Shown: in pieces, positions 16,327 to 26,180 of the stretch
Layout: each line of letters begins with the position of its first letter
Position numbering within the stretch: position 1 is the stretch's first letter
Assembly (NCBI RefSeq): GCF_013364235.1
Contig: NZ_CP054919.1
Location: 763,570 to 827,569, forward strand
From: Kitasatospora sp. NA04385
GTDB taxonomy: Bacteria; Actinomycetota; Actinomycetes; Streptomycetales; Streptomycetaceae
Direction of reading: 5' to 3'
DNA: 64,000 nt
Program-made: the position numbers and the translations under genes
Notes under the pieces: model-generated
The model's input: only the letters and a program-made list of their open reading frames with translations
What the model was told of the DNA's origin: nothing
The model's database searches: none

Positions 16327-17031
16327 ATGCCGTTCGCCGAGACACCGCTGCGCGACGAGTACGCCGCCGCCGTCGAACACCTGGCCCGCCGCACCCTCGA
16401 CGCCCTCCGGGACGACACCGCCGCGCCCCCGCCGCCCCTCGACGCAGCCGCGCCCCGTCCGCTGCTGGCCGCGGCCCGCGTCCTGGGACCCGACCTCTTC
16501 GCGCCCCGGCTGCTGGCCGGCGCCGGGCCCGACGGGCCCACCGCCGCGCTGCTGGCCGAGGCCCGCCGCACCCTCCCGCCCCCGGCCGCCCCCTCCGAGC
16601 AGGCCGCCCTGGTGCTCGCCTGGCAGGACTGGGCCGCCGGACGCCTGCTCGGTGACGGAGCGCCACCACCGCCCGCCCCGCCCGGCCCCGCGGAGCTCGG
16701 CTGGCAGACCTGGTCGGTGCGGATGGCCCAGCTCTCCGGGCTGGCCCTGCCCACCCTGGACGGGCCGGTGCACGACGGCGCCCGCGCGCACGCCCTGGCG
16801 CTCGCCCGCGGCACCGTCCGGTCCCTGCTGCGCCGCGACCCGACCACCGCGGCCAGGCTCGCCCGCTGGCTCGCCTGGACCGGCGCCGAGGGCCTGCCGC
16901 CGCACCTGGAGGTCGAACCCGTGCTGGACCGGATCCGGCTGGCCGGCGACGGCAGCGCCCGCACCGCGCTGGGCCTCGCCGTCGCCCATCGCCTGCTCGC
17001 GGGCCCCGGCTCGGGGAGGCGGGCCGCATGA
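16327..17031 (+). CDS. Uncharacterised 234-residue helical protein
   Basis: I do not recognise this protein. It is alanine-, leucine- and proline-rich, predicted mainly helical, with no signal peptide, cysteine clusters or known catalytic motif. Blocks that look ordered are L-R-D-E-Y-A-A-A-V-E-H-L-A-R-R near the start and E-L-G-W-Q-T-W-S-V-R-M in the middle. The start ATG follows GGGAGGAG. The stop overlaps the next start by 4 bp (ATGA), so it is translated together with the DUF6895-like gene and probably works with it. Confidence 0.65.
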   Translation: MPFAETPLRDEYAAAVEHLARRTLDALRDDTAAPPPPLDAAAPRPLLAAARVLGPDLFAPRLLAGAGPDGPTAALLAEARRTLPPPAAPSEQAALVLAWQDWAAGRLLGDGAPPPPAPPGPAELGWQTWSVRMAQLSGLALPTLDGPVHDGARAHALALARGTVRSLLRRDPTTAARLARWLAWTGAEGLPPHLEVEPVLDRIRLAGDGSARTALGLAVAHRLLAGPGSGRRAA

Positions 17032-17957
17032 CCGACACCCACGTCCTGGCCACCGCGCAGCGGCTCGGCTCCCGCGCGCTGTCCTGGCTGCACGCCGCGC
17101 ACCGCGACGGCCTCGGCCGCATCCCGGACAACACCCTGATCGACTTCGCCGACGCCGACAACGCCTACAAGCCGCTCGGCGAGGTCGCCCTCGCCACCTC
17201 CCTCGTCCTGCGCGACGGCGTCAGCGGCCCCGCCGACACCCGGGCCGCGCGCGAACTGCTCGACGGCTGCTGGGCGCAGCTGCGCGCGGGCGACCTGCTG
17301 TACGAGCGCCAGCTGCACCACTTCACCATGACCGACCCGCTGGAGACCTACGGCCACTTCGCCCGGGCCGGCTACCGGCACCCGGCGCTGGAGGAACTGC
17401 TCGGCTCGCTCGCCCGGCTGCGGGCCGCGCACGCCGAGGAGATCCGCCCCAACCGGCGCCTGGGCGTCGCCAACGCCCGCCGGGTCGTCGGGCTCGACCA
17501 CCGGCCGGACTGGGAGGCGCTCGCCCTCGGCACCTGGCTCGGCGCCCGGCCCGAGCCCTGGGCCGTGAACTGGATGACCGGGTACGACGTCACCCACACC
17601 GTCTTCCACCTCACCGACTGGGGCGCCCGCCCCGACGGCCTCCCCGGACCGATGCGCGACTACGTCCGGGACTGGCTGCCGGTCTGGCTCGACGTGTGGG
17701 CCGAGGTCGGGCAGTGGGACCTGGTCGCGGAACTGCTGGTGGTCGACGCCTGCATCGGCGAACCCGCCACCGGGCGCCAGGGCTGGGACGCGCTGGCCGC
17801 CGCCCAGCACGAGGACGGGCTGCTGCCGCGCGACAGCGACCCGGTCGACGGGGACCGCGAGCGGGTGTTCCTGGACCACCAGCACACCGCCGTCGTCGCG
17901 GTGGTGGCCGGCGACGTCACGCTCGCCCGGGCCCTGCGGGCGACGGCGGCCGCGTGA
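17028..17957 (+). CDS. DUF6895-like protein
   Basis: The 309-residue protein resembles, from memory, the DUF6895 family: S-R-A-L-S-W-L-H-A-A-H at the start, Y-K-P-L-G-E-V-A-L-A-T-S-L-V-L-R-D near residue 45, the central W-M-T-G-Y-D-V-T-H-T-V-F-H-L-T-D-W-G, and a terminal D-H-Q-H-T-A-V-V. The helical repeat-like make-up suggests an alpha/alpha toroid or scaffold. No reaction is known. It overlaps its neighbours at both ends (ATGA upstream, GTGA downstream), which is strong evidence for a common function with the serine hydrolase. Confidence 0.7.
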   Translation: MTDTHVLATAQRLGSRALSWLHAAHRDGLGRIPDNTLIDFADADNAYKPLGEVALATSLVLRDGVSGPADTRAARELLDGCWAQLRAGDLLYERQLHHFTMTDPLETYGHFARAGYRHPALEELLGSLARLRAAHAEEIRPNRRLGVANARRVVGLDHRPDWEALALGTWLGARPEPWAVNWMTGYDVTHTVFHLTDWGARPDGLPGPMRDYVRDWLPVWLDVWAEVGQWDLVAELLVVDACIGEPATGRQGWDALAAAQHEDGLLPRDSDPVDGDRERVFLDHQHTAVVAVVAGDVTLARALRATAAA

Positions 17958-19024
17958 GCGGGGCCGGGGCCGCCCTCGATGCGGCGGTGCGGGCGGCCCG
18001 GGCGTCGTCCGCGACCGCCGTCACGGTGGCCGTGCTGGCCGGCGGCCGGGAGGAGGTGCGCTGCTTCGGGCGCACCGGACGGGGCCCGGCCACCGCCTGC
18101 ACCCCCGACACCGTCTTCGAACTCGGCTCCGTCAGCAAGACGTTCACCGCGCTGCTGCTCGCCGCGATGGCCGCCCGCGGCGAACTCGCCCTGCACGAAC
18201 CGGTGGAGGGCCTGCTGCCCGCCGACTGGCCCGCGCCCGCCGTCCGCGGCGCCGAGCCGATCCGGCTGCTCCACCTGGCCACCCACACCTCCGGGCTGCC
18301 CCGCCTCCCGCCCGGGCTGCTCGCCACCGCCCTCCCGGCCTGGAACAGCAACCCGTACGCGGCCTTCGACGAGCGGCGGCTGCGCGCGGCCCTGGCCAGG
18401 ACCACCGTGCGCACCGCGCCGGGCCGCCGCTACCGCTACTCCAACTACGGGGTCGGGCTGCTCGGCCGCGCCCTGGCCGAACGCGCCGGGCTGCCCTACG
18501 GCGACCTGCTCCGGGACCGGGTCCTGTCGCCCCTGGGCCTGCGCTCCGCGACCTGCGCCCCGGACCGGGCCGACCCTGCCGACCGCGCCGACCGCGCCGA
18601 CCGCGCCGTCGGCCACCGGCACGGACGACCGGTGCCCCCCTGGCGGATTCCCGCGCTGCCGGCGGCGGGCGCCGTCCGGGCCGGTGGGGCCGACCTGCTG
18701 CGCTACCTGCGGGCCCACCTCGACCCCCGCCCCACCGCCGTGGCCGACGCCCTGGCCGACGCCCTGCGCGACGTCCAGCGGCCGCGGCTGCGCCTGCCCG
18801 GCTCCGGCGACGAACTCTGCCTGGTGTGGAACCGCCGCCGCTCCGACGGCCGGGACCTGTACTTCCACTCCGGCGGCACCCGGGGATTCACCGCCTTCGT
18901 CGGCTTCCGCCCCGGGGACGCGGTCGCGGTCGCGGCGCTGGCCAACACCGGCCCCGCCCTGAACGGCCGCTTCGTCCAGGCGGGTTACGACCTGCTGCGC
19001 TCCACCACCCCGGAACATCCGTGA
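17954..19024 (+). CDS. Beta-lactamase-fold serine hydrolase (class C/PBP-like)
   Basis: The 356-residue protein has the three serine beta-lactamase/DD-peptidase motifs: S-V-S-K (with F-E-L-G before it), Y-S-N-Y-G, and H-S-G-G-T-R-G in place of KTG. There is no signal peptide, so it should act in the cytoplasm, unlike most beta-lactamases. Family members are esterases, peptidases and amidases. A short stretch near residues 205-220 repeats D-R-A. The GTG start overlaps the preceding stop. In this operon it may process or hydrolyse the product of the 69-residue peptide gene or another small molecule. Confidence 0.85.
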   Translation: MSGAGAALDAAVRAARASSATAVTVAVLAGGREEVRCFGRTGRGPATACTPDTVFELGSVSKTFTALLLAAMAARGELALHEPVEGLLPADWPAPAVRGAEPIRLLHLATHTSGLPRLPPGLLATALPAWNSNPYAAFDERRLRAALARTTVRTAPGRRYRYSNYGVGLLGRALAERAGLPYGDLLRDRVLSPLGLRSATCAPDRADPADRADRADRAVGHRHGRPVPPWRIPALPAAGAVRAGGADLLRYLRAHLDPRPTAVADALADALRDVQRPRLRLPGSGDELCLVWNRRRSDGRDLYFHSGGTRGFTAFVGFRPGDAVAVAALANTGPALNGRFVQAGYDLLRSTTPEHP

Positions 19025-19308
19025 GCCCCGTGCTGTACGTTCCCCCGCACACCGCCCCGGAGCCGGCCGAGCTGGCCGACCGCACCCGCGCGGTGCTGAC
19101 CGAGACGACGGCCGGGACGTCCGAGGCCCCCGGCCCGCAGGGGGTGCTGCTGGTCCAGGCGTGGCGGGGCGGGGCGTCCTACCTCTGGGAGACCCCGGAC
19201 CAGCGGGAGTGCTTCGCCACGGTCCGCCCGGACGTGGTCCAGGAACGGGGCCGCGCCACCCGCCCGCTCGGCGCCGTCGGCGACCGCACCTGCGTGCCCG
19301 CTCCCTAG
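19021..19308 (+). CDS. Small uncharacterised protein closing the peptide/hydrolase operon
   Basis: The 95-residue product starts at a GTG that overlaps the hydrolase stop (GTGA). I do not recognise the family. It contains G-V-L-L-V-Q-A-W-R-G-G-A-S-Y-L-W and a negatively charged first third, with no membrane segment. It is the fifth and last gene of the run 16043-19308, and coupling suggests it belongs to the same process. A stop-rich spacer with a duplicated C-G-C-C-C-G-T-C-C-G-G repeat follows before the convergent deacetylase. Confidence 0.6.
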   Translation: MSPVLYVPPHTAPEPAELADRTRAVLTETTAGTSEAPGPQGVLLVQAWRGGASYLWETPDQRECFATVRPDVVQERGRATRPLGAVGDRTCVPAP

Positions 19309-19355
19309 CGCCCGTCCGGCCCCAGGGAACGTCCGGTCCTAGCGCCCGTCCGGCC

Positions 19356-20228
19356 CTAGTCCGACAGCCGGACGAAGCGCTGCCCGGCGTCGACCAGCGC
19401 CGGCAGCGCCCGGGCGTAGCCCTCGCCGGTTCCGGCGGCCGGGTGGTTGAAGTGGCTGATCAGGATCGATCCGGGCGGCGCGGCGGCCACCTCCGCGGCG
19501 ACCTGCCCGGGGGTGAACGTCGCCCCGCCGTCCGCGTTCACCGCGAACCCGGCGACCCGCTCGCCCAACTCCCCCACCAGGGCCACCGCGACCTCGTCGT
19601 AGTGCGCCGTCCCCGCCCGGAACCAGCCCGGCGCCCGGCCCAGCAGCGCGGTCAGCTTCGCCCGGTTGTCCGCCACCTCCCGGTACGCGGCCGCCGGATC
19701 GGCCGTCCCGGTGATGCCGTACGCCGAACGGCCGGTCACCGACAGCGGGCGGTGCGCGGTGCCGTGGTTGCCGAGTTCGAACAGCGGGTCGGCGGCCAGT
19801 TCGGCGAACGGCCCCGGGTTGGCGTCCACCCAGCGGGCGTTCAGGAACAGCGTGGCGGGCACCCGCAGGCGGCGCAGGGTGCCGATCAGCGCGGCGTCGT
19901 AGCCGTCCCCGCCCGGCCCGCCGCAGGCGTCGAAGGTCAGCGCCAGCGCCCCGTCCGGGACGGTCGCCGCCACGCCCGGCAGGTCGGTGCCCCACTGCTG
20001 CGGCGCCCGTCCGGCGTAGCGGGCCAGCACCTGCTCCCGGGTGGGCGGCGCGGGCGGCCGGGCCGGATCGGCCGTCGGGGTCGGGGACGGGGAGGGGGCC
20101 TGGGACGGGGACGGCGGGTCAGACGGGGCGTCAGGGGCCGCCGCCCGTCCCGGGGACCGGCCCGGTGCGGCGCAGGCCGCCGCCGCGAGTCCGAGCGCCG
20201 CCGCCACTACCGCCCGCCGTCCGACCAT
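19356..20228 (-). CDS. Polysaccharide deacetylase lipoprotein
   Basis: The 290-residue protein has a lipoprotein signal (R-R-A-V-V-A-A-A-L-G-L-A-A-A-A-C with the lipid cysteine at the end), a Pro/Ser/Ala linker of about 40 residues, and a NodB domain with L-T-F-D-A-C-G-G in place of the usual TFDD, F-L-N-A-R-W, and H-G-T-A-H-R-P for the metal. The TFDAC variant is common in actinobacterial members. It should remove acyl groups from cell-wall or extracellular polysaccharide at the outer face of the membrane. ATG 20228 is chosen because the signal peptide begins there. Confidence 0.85.
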   Translation of the reverse strand: MVGRRAVVAAALGLAAAACAAPGRSPGRAAAPDAPSDPPSPSQAPSPSPTPTADPARPPAPPTREQVLARYAGRAPQQWGTDLPGVAATVPDGALALTFDACGGPGGDGYDAALIGTLRRLRVPATLFLNARWVDANPGPFAELAADPLFELGNHGTAHRPLSVTGRSAYGITGTADPAAAYREVADNRAKLTALLGRAPGWFRAGTAHYDEVAVALVGELGERVAGFAVNADGGATFTPGQVAAEVAAAPPGSILISHFNHPAAGTGEGYARALPALVDAGQRFVRLSD

Positions 20229-20314
20229 CTCCGCAGCTCCTCGCCGTGCACCGTGCCCATCGCCACGAGTGTCACTTCCGGGCCGGGCCGGTGCCATCTG
20301 CCAAGCTCGGCCGT

Positions 20315-21418
20315 ATGGCTTCCTCCCCTCGACCGCACTACCTGCAGTGGACGACCGTCGCCCCGGTGCTGGCGTTCCTGCTGCTCCTGGCGACCTGGCA
20401 CCGCGACCTGCCGTGGCCGGTGGTGGCGCTGGTGGCCTGCTTCCTGGCGGTGTCGGTGGTGGCTGCCGTGCACCACGCGGAGCTGATCGCGCACCGGGTC
20501 GGCGAACCGTACGGCTCGCTGGTGCTGGCGGTGGCCGTCACCATCATCGAGGTGGCGCTGATCGTCACGCTGATGGCCGACGGCGGCGACAAGAGCGCGG
20601 GCCTGGCCCGGGACACCGTGTTCGCGGCCGTGATGATCACCTGCAACGGGATCCTCGGCCTGTCCATCCTGGTGGGCGCGCTGAAGTACCGGGTGGCCGT
20701 GTTCAACGCGGAGGGCACCGGCGCGGCGTTCGGCGCGATCGCCACCCTGGCGACGCTGAGCCTGGTGCTGCCGACCTTCACCACCTCCGAGCCGGGCCCG
20801 CAGTTCTCCACCACCCAGCTGGTGTTCGCCGCGACCGCCTCGCTGGTCATCTACGGCCTGTTCGTCTCCACCCTGACGGTCCGCCACCGGGACTACTTCC
20901 TGCCCGTCACCCCGGCGGGCGAGCTGGTCGACCCGATGGACGACCACTCGGAGCCGTCGACCATGAGGGAGACGCTGGTCAGCGTCGCCCTGCTGTCGGT
21001 GGCCCTGGTCTCGGTGGTCGGGCTGGCCAAGGGCGTCTCCCCCACCATCGAGCGCGGCGTCGCCGCCGCGGACCTGCCCAACGCGGTGGTCGGCGTGGTG
21101 ATCGCCCTGCTGGTGCTGCTGCCGGAGTCGATCGCGGCCGTCCGGGCCGCCGTCCGCAACCGGGTGCAGATCAGCCTCAACCTGGCGCTGGGCTCGGCCC
21201 TGGCCTCGATCGGCCTGACCATCCCGGCGGTCGCCGTCGCCTCCGCCTGGCTCTCCGGCCCGCTCGAACTCGGCCTGGGCCCGAACCACATGATCCTGCT
21301 CGCCCTGACCGTCGCCGTCGGCACCCTGACCGTCATCCCCAAACGGGCCACCCCCCTGCAGGGCGGCGTCCACCTGGCGATCCTCGGCGCCTACCTGGTC
21401 CTCGCCGTCAGCCCCTGA
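20315..21418 (+). CDS. chaA: Calcium/proton antiporter ChaA
   Basis: The 367-residue protein has about 11 membrane helices in two inverted halves and the acidic alpha-repeat motifs of the CaCA superfamily: G-E-P-Y-G-S-L-V-L-A-V-A-V-T-I-I-E-V in the first half and L-L-P-E-S-I-A-A-V-R-A-A with S-A-L-A-S-I-G-L-T-I-P in the second. ChaA exchanges cytoplasmic Ca2+ or Na+ for protons. ATG 20315 lies 87 bp from the divergent deacetylase start. A GC-rich terminator hairpin follows at 21428. Confidence 0.9.
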   Translation: MASSPRPHYLQWTTVAPVLAFLLLLATWHRDLPWPVVALVACFLAVSVVAAVHHAELIAHRVGEPYGSLVLAVAVTIIEVALIVTLMADGGDKSAGLARDTVFAAVMITCNGILGLSILVGALKYRVAVFNAEGTGAAFGAIATLATLSLVLPTFTTSEPGPQFSTTQLVFAATASLVIYGLFVSTLTVRHRDYFLPVTPAGELVDPMDDHSEPSTMRETLVSVALLSVALVSVVGLAKGVSPTIERGVAAADLPNAVVGVVIALLVLLPESIAAVRAAVRNRVQISLNLALGSALASIGLTIPAVAVASAWLSGPLELGLGPNHMILLALTVAVGTLTVIPKRATPLQGGVHLAILGAYLVLAVSP

Positions 21419-21427
21419 CCCGCCCGC

Positions 21428-21473
21428 CGGTCCGGGCCGCCGGTCCCGGGCCCGCCGCCCGGGCCCCGGACCG
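21428..21473. terminator. Hairpin terminator between convergent chaA and PRC-barrel genes
   Basis: CGGTCCGGG at 21428-21436 pairs with CCCGGACCG at 21465-21473 as a perfect 9-bp outer stem; further GC-rich pairs lie inside. It is 9 bp past the chaA stop and 14 bp from the opposing stop, so it probably serves both strands. Confidence 0.7.
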
Positions 21474-21487
21474 CCGTGACGCCGCGC

Positions 21488-21865
21488 TCAGGGCAGTCGG
21501 TTGCCGTAGAACGGGGCGTAGTAGACCGCCAGGTCGGTGCGCAGGACGAGGTCGTCGTGGTGCGCCTCCGCCACCAGCGGCGGGGCGGCCTTGATCTCGT
21601 CCTTGGTGCGGTCGACCCGGACGGTGCGCTGTTCCAGGTCGATCTGTCGGACCGTCACCGCCGGGAGCAGGACCCGGTGGTGGAAGATCCACGGCGCGGT
21701 GTCGACCACCAGGTACTGGGGGCCGAAGTCCTCCGCCATCCGGTCGACCTTGCCGATCGGCCCGTCCGCGGCCTCCACGTGGAACCCGACCAGGTCGGCG
21801 CCCACCTCGTGGCCGGACGCGTCCCGGTAGGTCCAGACGTCCACCTGCTGCGACTGCTCGCTCAT
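21488..21865 (-). CDS. PRC-barrel domain protein
   Basis: The 125-residue protein has the PRC-barrel hallmarks: V-D-V-W-T-Y-R-D-A-S-G-H-E-V-G-A-D-L-V-G-F-H-V near the start, D-G-P-I-G-K-V-D-R-M, and Y-L-V-V-D-T-A-P-W-I-F-H-H. PRC-barrels are small beta-barrels that bind partner proteins or RNA; many single-domain actinobacterial ones are stress proteins of unknown role. ATG 21865 fits the family. It is divergent from the GlsB membrane protein at 22138 with an 11-bp repeat array between. Confidence 0.8.
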   Translation of the reverse strand: MSEQSQQVDVWTYRDASGHEVGADLVGFHVEAADGPIGKVDRMAEDFGPQYLVVDTAPWIFHHRVLLPAVTVRQIDLEQRTVRVDRTKDEIKAAPPLVAEAHHDDLVLRTDLAVYYAPFYGNRLP

Positions 21866-21974
21866 GTTCGGCTCTCCGTTCGGGCGGCTCCGGCGGGGCG
21901 GACCTCCCACCCTCCGGCCGCCCGAGGCGGTTGCCCGCGGGCCGGGGTTCCATGCCGGGCCGGGCGAAGCGCGG

Positions 21975-22051
21975 CGTCCACGCGGCATCCACGCGACATC
22001 CACGCGGTATCCGCACCTCATTCGCACAACATTCGCACGGCATTCAGGGAA
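21975..22051. repeat. Array of six to seven 11-bp direct repeats
   Basis: From 21975 the sequence runs in 11-bp units: CGTCCACGCGG, CATCCACGCGA, CATCCACGCGG, TATCCGCACCT, CATTCGCACAA, CATTCGCACGG and a diverged CATTCAGGGAA. The period equals one DNA turn, so copies fall on one face of the helix. It sits between the divergent PRC-barrel and GlsB genes, about 90 bp upstream of the latter, which fits a multi-site regulator binding region. Confidence 0.8.
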
Positions 22052-22137
22052 CTCACAGGCATCAGCCGCGGTGCGCCGGGCATGCGGGTGGTGCGGCGCC
22101 ACCGGGGCCGCGGCATCCGCGAGACGAGGAGGAACCC

Positions 22138-22398
22138 GTGTCGATCCTGTGGGCGATCATCGCCGGTCTGATCATCGGTCTGCTGGCGAAGCTGGTCATT
22201 CCCGGCCGCCAGCCCATCCCGCTGTGGCTGACCATCCTGCTGGGTGTCGTCGGCGGCATCATCGGCAACTTCCTGGCGAGCGCCTTCGGCGTCGCCGACA
22301 CCGACGGCATCGACTGGATCCGGCACTTCTTCCAGATCGGCGCCGCCGCCGTGCTGATCATGCTGGTGACCCCGTTCTGGTCCCGCCGACGCGTCTGA
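22138..22398 (+). CDS. GlsB/YeaQ/YmgE stress-response membrane protein
   Basis: The 86-residue protein has the family pattern: W-A-I-I-A-G-L-I-I-G-L-L-A-K at the start, L-W-L-T-I-L-L-G-V-V-G-G-I-I-G-N, then a short loop and a third hydrophobic helix. Members are inner-membrane proteins linked to envelope and stress responses. GTG 22138 follows GAGGAGG with a good gap. It is divergent from the PRC-barrel gene and likely shares control through the 11-bp repeats. A perfect bidirectional terminator follows. Confidence 0.87.
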   Translation: MSILWAIIAGLIIGLLAKLVIPGRQPIPLWLTILLGVVGGIIGNFLASAFGVADTDGIDWIRHFFQIGAAAVLIMLVTPFWSRRRV

Positions 22399-22423
22399 CC
22401 CCCGCCGCGCCGCGCTGCCACCA

Positions 22424-22467
22424 CGACGGCCGGGGCCCGCTCCACCGGGAGCGGGCCCCGGCCGTCG
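22424..22467. terminator. Perfect bidirectional terminator hairpin
   Basis: Positions 22424-22443 pair exactly with 22448-22467, giving a 20-bp GC-rich stem with a 4-nt loop. It lies between the convergent GlsB and glmS genes (stops at 22398 and 22481), so it can end transcripts from both sides. Confidence 0.9.
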
Positions 22468-22480
22468 CACGTCCGGTCCG

Positions 22481-24325
<1,845 letters not shown>

Positions 24326-24369
24326 GACGTGGGCTCCTGTCAGTCGTGGGTGGCGCGGGGGCGGTCCGC

Positions 24370-24675
24370 TCAGCCGTAGACCATCCGCCGCAGCTGACGC
24401 ACCGACAGCTGCGGGGCGGCCACCCGGCGGGCGGCCAGCTCCCCGCCGAGGCGGGCGAAGATCCGTTCGTTGGTCAGCCCCCGGGCCTGCAGCTCGCCGT
24501 GGCGGCGGCGGACGTACTCCTCGGTGCTCTCCGCGAAGTACGCCAGCACCTCCGCGACGACCCGCGCGGCCTCCCCCGGGGACAGCGCAGTGGTCCTGAC
24601 GAGGTGGGCCAGCAGGTCCTCATGAGGGTGAGGTGAGGCAGGCACGATCGGGGAGCCTAGGCGTGAAGGGTTCAT
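24370..24675 (-). CDS. Small conserved protein upstream of glmS
   Basis: The 101-residue product is mostly helical, with A-R-V-V-A-E-V-L-A-Y-F-A-E-S-T-E-E-Y-V-R-R-R-H and the basic C-terminus R-Q-L-R-R-M-V-Y-G. I do not know its function; from memory, similar proteins sit next to glmS in other streptomycetes. ATG 24675 has a weak AGGA site; a GTG at 24645 is an alternative start. It lies 44 bp before glmS and may share its transcript. A 22-bp perfect palindrome lies just upstream, overlapping where its promoter or leader must be. Confidence 0.7.
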   Translation of the reverse strand: MNPSRLGSPIVPASPHPHEDLLAHLVRTTALSPGEAARVVAEVLAYFAESTEEYVRRRHGELQARGLTNERIFARLGGELAARRVAAPQLSVRQLRRMVYG

Positions 24676-24685
24676 TTGCCAAAGA

Positions 24686-24707
24686 TCCTGCCCGAATTCG
24701 GGCAGGA
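24686..24707. promoter_or_regulatory. 22-bp perfect palindrome upstream of the glmS operon
   Basis: TCCTGCCCGAA (24686-24696) is followed directly by its exact inverse complement TTCGGGCAGGA (24697-24707), with no spacer. It begins 10 bp upstream of the ATG of the small gene before glmS. Candidate roles are a repressor operator or an mRNA hairpin masking the ribosome site. It does not match the DasR consensus I know. Confidence 0.75.
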
Positions 24708-24970
24708 CCACCAGCGGTGGCGGCCCGGTGCGACCTTTCCGCCGGACGCGGCGTGGGAAAGGACGGTGGCCGGACGGGCGGGAACGGACGGGCACCTATG
24801 ATGTGGCCCGTCGCTGCGGGGCGGGGGCGGACGGCGACGGGGCGGGCGGTGTTCGGGTGATCGTGGCGGGCGTCCGACCCGGTCGGCGGTGTCCCTCGCC
24901 GGGTTTCCGGCGGTCACCCCGCAGGATGGGCCGCGTACTGTCCGTGCCGATCACTGGGGGAACGTCCGTC

Positions 24971-26086
24971 ATGCAACCGCGCGTGTTCGCCGTCGTCACC
25001 GCCGTCCTGCTGGCCGTGCTCGGCCTCGGGTCGGTCGCGGTGACCGACTGGACGCCGAAGTCCACCGCCGCCGCCGGCCCGGGCGGCCAGCGCCCCGGCG
25101 CCGTCCCCGACAGCGCCGCGGCCGCCTCCGCCGCCTCCCCCTCCCCCACCGGCGACCCGGCGGTGTGGACGCGCTCCACCCTGCGCAACAAGCTGATGGC
25201 CGAGATGGACGCCACCGACCCCGGCGTCGCGCTCGCCGACCTCGACAAGATCTCCAAGGACAAGCCGTACACGGTGCGGTTCTGCCACCCGATCGCGCAC
25301 GAGCTCGGGCACGCCGCGGTGCAGCGCTACCACCAGGACTTCCAGAAGGTGATCTCCTTCCCGCACGAGACCTGCGCGGCGGGCTACCTGCACGGCGCGG
25401 TCGAGGAGATGCTCGCCAACTCCAAGGACCCGCAGAGCGACATCCTGACGCTGTGCGCCCCGGCCAACACCGGCCCGTGCATCCACGGCGTCGGCCACGG
25501 CATCATGTTCGTCACCAAGCAGGACATCCCGGCCGCCCGCGCGCTGTGCGACAAGTTCCCCAGCCAGAGCCGCCGGATCACCTGCTCCGAGGGCGTCTTC
25601 ATGCAGCTGTTCGCGCCCGACGAGGAGGACGAGAAGGCCAAGGCCAACCTCCCCGCCGACAAGCTCGCCGCCGAGCCGCTCTACCCGTGCCCGGAGCAGC
25701 CCGCCCTCTACCAGTCGGCCTGCTTCTTCTACGCGCCGACCTTCTTCCTCTCCTCGCACGACTACGCCAACCACCCCGAGGCGTTCCCCCAGGCCCTCCA
25801 GTGGTGCCTGAACGCGCAGGCCAGCGGCGGTGCCCAGGACTGCTCGCGCGGCGCCGGTTCGCGCATCATGAAGTACAACCTGGACCGCCCGGACTGGGCC
25901 GCCCAGCAGTGCGCCACCCCCAAGGACACCTGGCAGCGCCAGGCCTGCACCCAGGGCCTGGTCAGCTACTACACCGTCAACGACACCAGCGCGGGCGCCG
26001 CCGGACGCCTGTGCGCCCAGATCACCGACCGGCAGATCCAGGGCTACTGCCGCTCGGCCGGCGGCCTCTCGAACACCCTGGACTGA
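24971..26086 (+). CDS. Secreted or membrane-anchored protein with repeated Cys/His motifs
   Basis: The 371-residue protein starts with a hydrophobic signal or anchor (residues 5-27) and an Ala/Ser/Pro linker, then a cysteine-rich domain with three related motifs: C105-H106-P-I-A-H110-E-L-G-H114, C135-A-A-G-Y-L-H141-G and C170-I-H172-G-V-G-H176-G. The first contains HExxH, the pattern of zinc metallopeptidases. About 14 cysteines suggest disulfides outside the cell. I do not recognise the family; a metal- or haem-binding or peptidase role is inference. ATG 24971 follows GGGGGAAC. It is divergent from the glmS operon. Confidence 0.75.
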   Translation: MQPRVFAVVTAVLLAVLGLGSVAVTDWTPKSTAAAGPGGQRPGAVPDSAAAASAASPSPTGDPAVWTRSTLRNKLMAEMDATDPGVALADLDKISKDKPYTVRFCHPIAHELGHAAVQRYHQDFQKVISFPHETCAAGYLHGAVEEMLANSKDPQSDILTLCAPANTGPCIHGVGHGIMFVTKQDIPAARALCDKFPSQSRRITCSEGVFMQLFAPDEEDEKAKANLPADKLAAEPLYPCPEQPALYQSACFFYAPTFFLSSHDYANHPEAFPQALQWCLNAQASGGAQDCSRGAGSRIMKYNLDRPDWAAQQCATPKDTWQRQACTQGLVSYYTVNDTSAGAAGRLCAQITDRQIQGYCRSAGGLSNTLD

Positions 26087-26180
26087 CCCCGGGGGCGCGC
26101 CGCCCCGCCCCGGCCGGCCGTGCCAGGCTGGCCGGGGCTCGGCCTTCCCGGGGCCGGGCGGACCGTCGGACGGAGCGTCA

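Noticed and set aside
21975..22051. PHO box (PhoP site) upstream of GlsB
   Set aside because: The 11-bp period fits, but the units do not match the G-T-T-C-A-type consensus.
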